From Sphingomonas sp. HDW15A (GTDB lineage Bacteria; Pseudomonadota; Alphaproteobacteria; Sphingomonadales; Sphingomonadaceae): DNA of 64,000 nt. Under the pieces are notes generated by a model that had not been told where the DNA came from, ran no database searches, and worked only from the letters and a program-made list of their open reading frames with translations. The DNA lies in the NCBI RefSeq assembly GCF_011301715.1, contig NZ_CP049870.1, positions 930,001-994,000 of the forward strand. The letters run 5' to 3'. Below are positions 59,981-64,000 of this stretch, piece after piece. A program made the position numbers and the translations under genes. How positions within the stretch are numbered: the stretch's first letter is position 1; each line of letters opens with the position of its first letter.

Positions 59981-60276
59981 GGGCTACAGCTTCTCCGCAG
60001 GCGAAGTGTCGGTCAATGGCAGCCTTTCATTCATTCAAGCCGCCAATTGCCTACTTCACCGGGAAAGAGGGGCAGGGCAGGGCGGGGCAGCACGAATTCT
60101 GAATTTCGGGCCTGGTCGAAAGGCGCGGTCGACGCGGCGGCTCGGTCTCGCCCTGTTGAAGTCACCACAGCGAGCGATGGCGAGTTCGAGGTCCGTCGGA
60201 CGGGCTTTTAGCACTGGAAAACACTGCAGTTCTCTCTTTGACTCGAAAAGTGGAGCAAGCGCGCTATATGGGTCTC

Positions 60277-60643
60277 GCTAGGGGGCTGGGCGGCCGCGGC
60301 TCACGCAAGTGAGGCGAGGAAAGTCCGGGCTCCACGGAACGACGGTGCCGGGTAACGCCCGGCCAGGGGTTCGCCCCTGAGGGACAGTGCCACAGAAAGC
60401 ATACCGCCCGGCTTAGGCCGGGTAAGGTCGAAAGGGTGCGGCAAGAGCGCACCGCGTCGCTGGCAACAGTGGCGGCACGGCAAACCCCACCGGGTGCAAG
60501 ACCGAATAGGGGCGGCATATGGGCCTGTTCCGGCTCGTCGCCCGGGTTGGTCGCTTGAGGCATGGGGCAACCCATGTCCTAGAAGAATGGTCGCCCAGGC
60601 GCCGCCAGGCGCTGGACAGAACCCGGCTTACAGGTCCCCTAGC
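60277..60643 (+). ncRNA. rnpB: RNase P RNA component (class A)
   Basis: The catalytic RNA of RNase P, which matures tRNA 5' ends. Seen: the P1 helix pairing GCTAGGGGG at 60277-60285 with CCCCTAGC at 60636-60643; the conserved GAGGAAAGTCCGGGCTCC near the 5' end; ACAGAAAGCATACCGCC; the AAGGTCGAAAGGGTGCGGCA core; and the 3' ACAGAACCCGGCTTACAGG. Length (about 367 nt) and layout fit bacterial type A, alphaproteobacterial. Frames crossing it are rejected. Confidence 0.96.
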
Positions 60644-60655
60644 ATTTTTCTTTGA
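60644..60655 (+). terminator. T-run after rnpB
   Basis: ATTTTTCTTTGA directly follows the closed P1 helix, giving a plausible Rho-independent end of the RNA. Confidence 0.5.
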
Positions 60656-60693
60656 CTGGCGGAGCGAACGGGCCGCCTCTAGGTTGAGGTGGA

Positions 60694-61233
60694 ATGGCTC
60701 GGCAAAAGAGATCCGATGACTGGGGCTTTCCCCGCTGGCGGCCCTACGGCGCAAAAGGCCGGGATGCCGTGCAAGTACGCCTGTGCGATCGGGAGGGCTG
60801 CAGCCTTCCTGGCGACCGCCCGGCTCCCAAGTCGCCCAACAGCCCAGAAAGATGGATGTTCTGCGAAAGCCATGCGGCCGAATACAACCGCAACTGGGAC
60901 TATTTCGCCGGACTTACGGCGGAGGAAGCCGCGGCTCGGGCGGCGGAGGAAGAAAGTGGTGCTTCCGCCTTCCGGCGCTCCGCACATTACGGCTGGGCAG
61001 GGCCGGGCGACGGGTCGAAAAGCCGCGAAGAGATGCGGGCGCTATCGGTTCTCGGCCTGGAGATCGACGCGGAATACAAGGAAATCCGCACCGCCTATCG
61101 CCAGCTTGCAAAAGAACATCACCCCGATCTTAAGCAGGGCGACAAGGATGCCGAGCAGCGCTTTCGCGAAATCCAGGCGGCCTACGATGTGCTGAAGAAG
61201 GCGTTCGAACGGCGCGAAGCGCTTAAGGATTGA
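60694..61233 (+). CDS. J-domain (DnaJ-like) protein
   Basis: A 179-residue protein with an N-terminal Cys/His-containing region (VRLCDREGCSLPGDRPAPKS, MFCESHAAEYNRNWDYF) resembling a small zinc-binding unit. The C-terminal J domain (MRALSVLGLEIDAEYKEIRT, LAKEHHPDLKQGDK with the HPD motif) stimulates DnaK-type ATPases. The gene lies just after rnpB and overlaps the end of the convergent thioesterase gene by 11 bases. Confidence 0.9.
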   Translation: MARQKRSDDWGFPRWRPYGAKGRDAVQVRLCDREGCSLPGDRPAPKSPNSPERWMFCESHAAEYNRNWDYFAGLTAEEAAARAAEEESGASAFRRSAHYGWAGPGDGSKSREEMRALSVLGLEIDAEYKEIRTAYRQLAKEHHPDLKQGDKDAEQRFREIQAAYDVLKKAFERREALKD

Positions 61234-61678
61234 GCATGAATGTGCCGGTCGCCCGCGCGACCAGGCGCTCCGGGTCGCCTGTATGCGCGAATCCACTGAC
61301 AAAGGCGATCTGCCTTGTCAGCTTGTCACAGCGGCAGCGCGCAATCACAGTTTCGCCCTTCAGCGCGGGCCGGAAGTAATCGAGCCTGAGATCGATGGTG
61401 ACAATTGGCTGATATCGGCCAATCGCAAGCCAGACCGACGCACCGCCGCACGTATCGAGCAGGCTGAGGATCGCCCCGGAAGCAAGAACACCGCTTCCTT
61501 TCACTCCGACCAGTTCCTCGCGCCAGGGCAGGGCTAGCTCGATCCATCCTTCTTGCGCAGCGCGGAACTCGAGGCCGAGTGCTCGCCCGTGCCCGACGGT
61601 CCGCGCTAGCTCGAAGAAACGTTCAGGATCGAAGTCCCCGCCACGTTTGGCAGCGTCCAGTTCAGGAATGTCGTTCAT
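61223..61678 (-). CDS. PaaI-type hotdog thioesterase
   Basis: A 151-residue hotdog-fold thioesterase. ELALPWREELVGVKGSGVLA, then SGAILSLLDTCGGASVWLAI with the conserved Asp/Gly of PaaI-type acyl-CoA thioesterases, and ITIDLRLDYFRPALKGETVI-like strands. It is translationally coupled to sufE upstream (ATGA overlap). Hydrolysis of a small aryl- or acyl-CoA is likely; the true substrate is unknown. Confidence 0.87.
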   Translation of the reverse strand: MNDIPELDAAKRGGDFDPERFFELARTVGHGRALGLEFRAAQEGWIELALPWREELVGVKGSGVLASGAILSLLDTCGGASVWLAIGRYQPIVTIDLRLDYFRPALKGETVIARCRCDKLTRQIAFVSGFAHTGDPERLVARATGTFMLNP

Positions 61679-62091
61679 GAGGCCATCCGCGCCGCCGTCT
61701 CGTGGACCAGCGCGATCATGTTGGGCACACCCTGCGTTCGGTTCGAGGACAGCTCGCGGCTAAGATCAAAGGGCTCAAGCGCCTGCGCAATGTCGGTATT
61801 GGCCACTTCGTCGGCCGGCCGGTCCTGGACCGCTGAAAGCACAAGGGCAACGATCCCCTTGGTGATCGCTGCGTTGCTGTCAGCGAGGAAATGCAGCCGC
61901 CCATCTTCTGTCCGCGTCGGATAGACCCAGACGCTGGCCGAGCAACCGCGGACCTTGGTGGCGTCCGTCTTTAAGGCGTCTGGCATCGGTTCCAGCTTGC
62001 GCCCAAGGTCGATAAGCAGGCGATAGCGATCCTCGCTTTCGAGGAAGGCATATTCGTCGGCGAGGTCGGCGATTGAGGGAAGGGCTGTCAC
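61675..62091 (-). CDS. sufE: SufE-family cysteine-desulfurase activator
   Basis: A 138-residue SufE protein from GTG 62091 (a TTG at 62109 is the alternative). ALPSIADLADEYAFLESEDR, YRLLIDLGRKLEPMP, KVRGCSASVWVYPTR with the persulfide-carrying Cys, and ADSNAAITKGIVALVLSAVQ. SufE accepts sulfur from SufS for Fe-S cluster assembly. No other suf genes are in the window. Overlaps the downstream thioesterase gene. Confidence 0.9.
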   Translation of the reverse strand: MTALPSIADLADEYAFLESEDRYRLLIDLGRKLEPMPDALKTDATKVRGCSASVWVYPTRTEDGRLHFLADSNAAITKGIVALVLSAVQDRPADEVANTDIAQALEPFDLSRELSSNRTQGVPNMIALVHETAARMAS

Positions 62092-62135
62092 AGTCGCACG
62101 CCCTAGCAACGCCAGGACGCTGCGTCATTAGCTGC

Positions 62136-62381
62136 CTAGCGGTCGCGCAGTTCCTCGATCTGGCGGGTCAGCGTGTCTTCTTTTTCGACCGCGATCCGCT
62201 CGAGGACGTGGATGCGTTCTTTCAGCTGCTTGACCTCGTCGCGAAGACGCATGGTTTCCGCCGTTTCCTGGGTCGAGTCCGACCCGTCGAGCCGACCCCG
62301 GCGATGTCCATACTTGGCGCGCATCACGCTCGCGATCATCACCGCGATAACGATGACTGCAACCATCTCGAACGGGTTCAT
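62136..62381 (-). CDS. PspB-like small protein (paralogue 4)
   Basis: An 81-residue protein: one N-terminal membrane helix (about 5-21, MVAVIVIAVMIASVMRA), then a coiled coil ending RIHVLERIAVEKEDTLTRQI and EELRDR. This matches the shared tail of the other proteins in the operon. Its ATG overlaps the upstream stop (ATGA). The PspB-like topology suggests it sits at the inner membrane with its tail in the cytoplasm. Last gene of the psp-like operon. Confidence 0.75.
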   Translation of the reverse strand: MNPFEMVAVIVIAVMIASVMRAKYGHRRGRLDGSDSTQETAETMRLRDEVKQLKERIHVLERIAVEKEDTLTRQIEELRDR

Positions 62382-62659
62382 TGCACCTTGTCTCCCTCGA
62401 TGCGGCGGGGTTCTCGCAAAGCCTCGATCTGGGCTGCGGTTTGCGCGCCGCCGTCCGTCACGATTTTTTCAAGTACTCGCACGCGCGCCTCAAGCTCCTT
62501 GTTCGAGGCCGTATATTGCGCCGCTTTCTCGGCCGCCGCCAGTGCGTCGATCTCGAGCCGCCGTTCTTTAAGCGCGAACCAGCGGCGCGTCAGATAGATC
62601 AGGAACAGGCTCGGAAACCCGATGGCAATGAACAGGCCGATCGCCTCGCCCGGGCCCAT
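62378..62659 (-). CDS. PspB-like small protein (paralogue 3)
   Basis: A 93-residue protein: a membrane helix (about 7-23, GLFIAIGFPSLFLIYLT), a charged helix (FALKERRLEIDALAAAEKAA), then the tail RVRVLEKIVTDGGAQTAAQI and EALREPRR. It overlaps its neighbours on both sides (TGATG upstream, ATGA downstream), so the operon is tightly coupled. Related to its neighbours by the coiled-coil tail rather than by full-length identity. Confidence 0.75.
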   Translation of the reverse strand: MGPGEAIGLFIAIGFPSLFLIYLTRRWFALKERRLEIDALAAAEKAAQYTASNKELEARVRVLEKIVTDGGAQTAAQIEALREPRRIEGDKVQ

Positions 62660-63003
62660 CAGGCGTGCCCGCCCTTGTCAGCTGCCAGGGCGTCGATCTC
62701 TCGGGATAGACGGTGCGGCTGGTCGGTGATGATCCGTTCGATAGTCTCCATGCGATCCTTGACCGAGCCGAGCTCAGCGCGAAGCTGTGCATTCTCGCTG
62801 GTCAGCAGCTTGATGCGTTCGACCGTTTCCTCATCCTTTTTGGGATGCAGGGCCATGCCCCAGCTGTTCTGCAGTGGATAACCGTTCTTGATCTTCAGCC
62901 ACGTGCTGAGGAGCGAACCGCCCACGCCGATCGCCACGATAACGACCACCAGCGGGAGGATCTTCAGAACGAAATTAAAGGTTTCCATCATCTCCGGGTC
63001 CAT
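62659..63003 (-). CDS. PspB-like small protein (paralogue 2)
   Basis: A 114-residue protein with one membrane helix (about 11-34, LKILPLVVVIVAIGVGGSLL), a KNGYPLQNSWG segment also found in its neighbour (ARHGYPLEGEFG), then a coiled coil with the tail RMETIERIITDQPHRLSREI and DALAADKGGHA. The shared GYPL motif and tail indicate duplication. TGATG overlap with the next gene. Confidence 0.78.
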   Translation of the reverse strand: MDPEMMETFNFVLKILPLVVVIVAIGVGGSLLSTWLKIKNGYPLQNSWGMALHPKKDEETVERIKLLTSENAQLRAELGSVKDRMETIERIITDQPHRLSREIDALAADKGGHA

Positions 63004-63015
63004 CGTCGTCCTCCC

Positions 63016-63297
63016 TCAATCTCGCAGCTGATCGATTTCGTCCGCGAGGCGCTTCGTTGGATCGGTCGCGATCCGCTCGAGCACTTTCAAGCGGTCTTCG
63101 AGCCGCTCGACCGTCGCCCTCAACTGTTCGTTCTCGGCCGCCAACGCCTTGGTCTCGTCGCCTTGGCGGTGATGCAAGCCCCCAAACTCGCCTTCCAGCG
63201 GGTAGCCGTGCCGGGCACGGATAGCGGTGGTTACGATCCATGCCAGAAAAGACATGCCGATAATCGCGAGAACGAAACCGGGTCCTCCAAAACTCAT
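63016..63297 (-). CDS. PspB-like small protein (paralogue 1)
   Basis: A 93-residue protein: membrane helix (about 8-24, VLAIIGMSFLAWIVTTA), the RARHGYPLEGEFG segment, then a coiled coil LAAENEQLRATVERLEDRLK and the tail VLERIATDPTKRLADEIDQL plus RD. This is the clearest example of the shared signature. It starts 22 bases after the pspC stop. Confidence 0.8.
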   Translation of the reverse strand: MSFGGPGFVLAIIGMSFLAWIVTTAIRARHGYPLEGEFGGLHHRQGDETKALAAENEQLRATVERLEDRLKVLERIATDPTKRLADEIDQLRD

Positions 63298-63319
63298 GCA
63301 ATTTCCCCGTTATTCTGGT

Positions 63320-63706
63320 TCAGCGAAGACTGTCGATTTCGCGCGCCAGGCTGCGGTTCTCGGTCGTCACATAATGTTCGATGTCGCCGAGCCTGCGATC
63401 GATATCCTTGAGGCGGCTGCCGATCGCACGCGCGGAGCGGCCAGGCGAAGCGCGCACACCCTGCCAGAAGCGTCGCTCGTCGGCCGTCTCGCTGTCCAAC
63501 TCATAGGGCCGGTCGGGCGCCATGAAGCCGGCAATGAAATAGACCGGAAGGATCGATCCGCCGCTGATGAACAGGCTGAAGAGGAACATCAGCCGGACCA
63601 TGTTGACGTCGATTCCGGTGTAATCGGCTATTCCCGCGCAGACACCCAGGACCTTGCCGTCGCGCTTGTTGCGATAAAATCGCGTGCGGCTTGCAGGCTG
63701 GCTCAT
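63320..63706 (-). CDS. pspC: PspC-domain stress protein with extra tail
   Basis: A 128-residue protein. Residues 9-66 are a PspC domain (FYRNKRDGKVLGVCAGIADY, YTGIDVNMVRLMFLFSLF, PVYFIAGFMAP), an inner-membrane partner of the phage-shock response. A C-terminal extension ends RRLGDIEHYVTTENRSLARE and IDSLR, the same signature as the downstream small proteins. ATG 63706 overlaps the pspB stop (ATGA). Confidence 0.9.
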   Translation of the reverse strand: MSQPASRTRFYRNKRDGKVLGVCAGIADYTGIDVNMVRLMFLFSLFISGGSILPVYFIAGFMAPDRPYELDSETADERRFWQGVRASPGRSARAIGSRLKDIDRRLGDIEHYVTTENRSLAREIDSLR

Positions 63707-64000
63707 TTCACCTTCCTCCGGCTGCGGCTGAGCGGCTCGTCGAGAGTGTCGAGCGAATCGATCTGGTCGAGCAAGCGCTGGCTGGAAAGGTTCTCGCGAC
63801 CTGGCAGGCAGTTGCGATTCCAGTCAGGGTTCTCGGCAGTCATGATCCGCTCGATGGTGCACAGGCGGTCGTCGAGGCGTCGCGCGGCATCGTAAAGATC
63901 GTCGAGCAATTTCTCGTCGTCGTTGGTGAGGACCTTCGCCGTCTTCCATTTCGTCACGTAATGAAAGATCAGCCAGGGCAGGCCGATGAACAGGACGATG
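63703..64000 (-). CDS. pspB: PspB, 5' end beyond window
   Basis: The partial gene reads off the right edge; the visible part is the last about 98 codons. The membrane helix continues past the edge (IVLFIGLPWLIFHYVTKW), then KVLTNDDEKLLDDLYDAARR, RLDDRLCTIERIMTAENPDW with the PspB-type end, and an extension NLSSQRLLDQIDSLDTLDEP. PspB with PspC recruits PspA-type effectors under envelope stress. First visible gene of a six-gene minus-strand operon; pspA would lie outside if present. Confidence 0.85.
   Translation of the reverse strand, partial: IVLFIGLPWLIFHYVTKWKTAKVLTNDDEKLLDDLYDAARRLDDRLCTIERIMTAENPDWNRNCLPGRENLSSQRLLDQIDSLDTLDEPLSRSRRKVK

Noticed and set aside
60264..60754. Several 60-110 codon frames on both strands across rnpB
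   Set aside because: The region is fully explained by RNase P RNA structure; the frames lack RBS and family motifs.

Overview
The window looks like a chromosomal piece of an alphaproteobacterium, most likely a sphingomonad (Sphingomonadales). This rests on general resemblance: moderately high GC, an alphaproteobacterial-type RNase P RNA, an HWE-family histidine kinase, a Psp-type locus, and a dispersed intergenic repeat whose chance translations (MSAMGRKLT, SFRPIADI) I associate with sphingomonad genomes. No rRNA, tRNA, CRISPR array, IS transposase, integrase or phage gene was seen.

Layout. 0-5 kb is a minus-strand copper/metal cluster: copA P-type ATPase, a DUF2231 membrane protein, a small lipoprotein and two PepSY membrane proteins, one frameshifted. 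5-10 kb holds a SOUL protein, a DUF1345 protein, a GAF-GGDEF diguanylate cyclase and an Xre-RES toxin-antitoxin pair. 10-55 kb is a patchwork: many small orphan membrane proteins, lipoproteins and secreted proteins, interleaved with recognisable modules. These modules are an amidohydrolase / QEGLA metallopeptidase / ATP-grasp operon (17-20.7 kb), a DUF1570-TPR protein, a prolyl-4-hydroxylase-like oxygenase, a TIR-TPR receptor-like protein, an ArsR/SdpR regulator with its membrane partner, a PHB-depolymerase-like esterase, an HWE kinase, a GST-like protein, a DUF3604 / PPIase / HupE operon, a SulP transporter, an ABC-F protein and a DUF1989 / YqcI-YcgG pair. 55-64 kb is denser and more housekeeping-like: OsmC, GlxA-type regulator, ion channel, SBP56-like beta-propeller, acyl-CoA ligase, rnpB, J-domain protein, thioesterase, SufE, and a Psp operon running off the right end.

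The most striking non-genic signal is a family of about 40 short hairpin repeats (about 30-34 bp single or 50-60 bp double units; core TTTCGACCC or TTTCCACCC) between about 8.5 and 54.7 kb. Every clear copy points the same way on the + strand whichever way the neighbouring genes run. Stems are kept by compensatory changes, and the repeat ends (CTAATGTC / CTAGAGTC and their complements) supply the stop codons of about eleven genes on both strands. Copies delimit many of the small orphan genes, giving a cassette-like look.

A second theme is broken reading frames. Seven genes are split by single-base frameshifts, four of them explained by one missing G in a GGGG run, and one also has a nonsense codon. 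They could be real decay, phase-variable tracts or assembly errors. A third theme is the Psp operon, where PspB, the PspC tail and four further small proteins all share a C-terminal coiled-coil signature.
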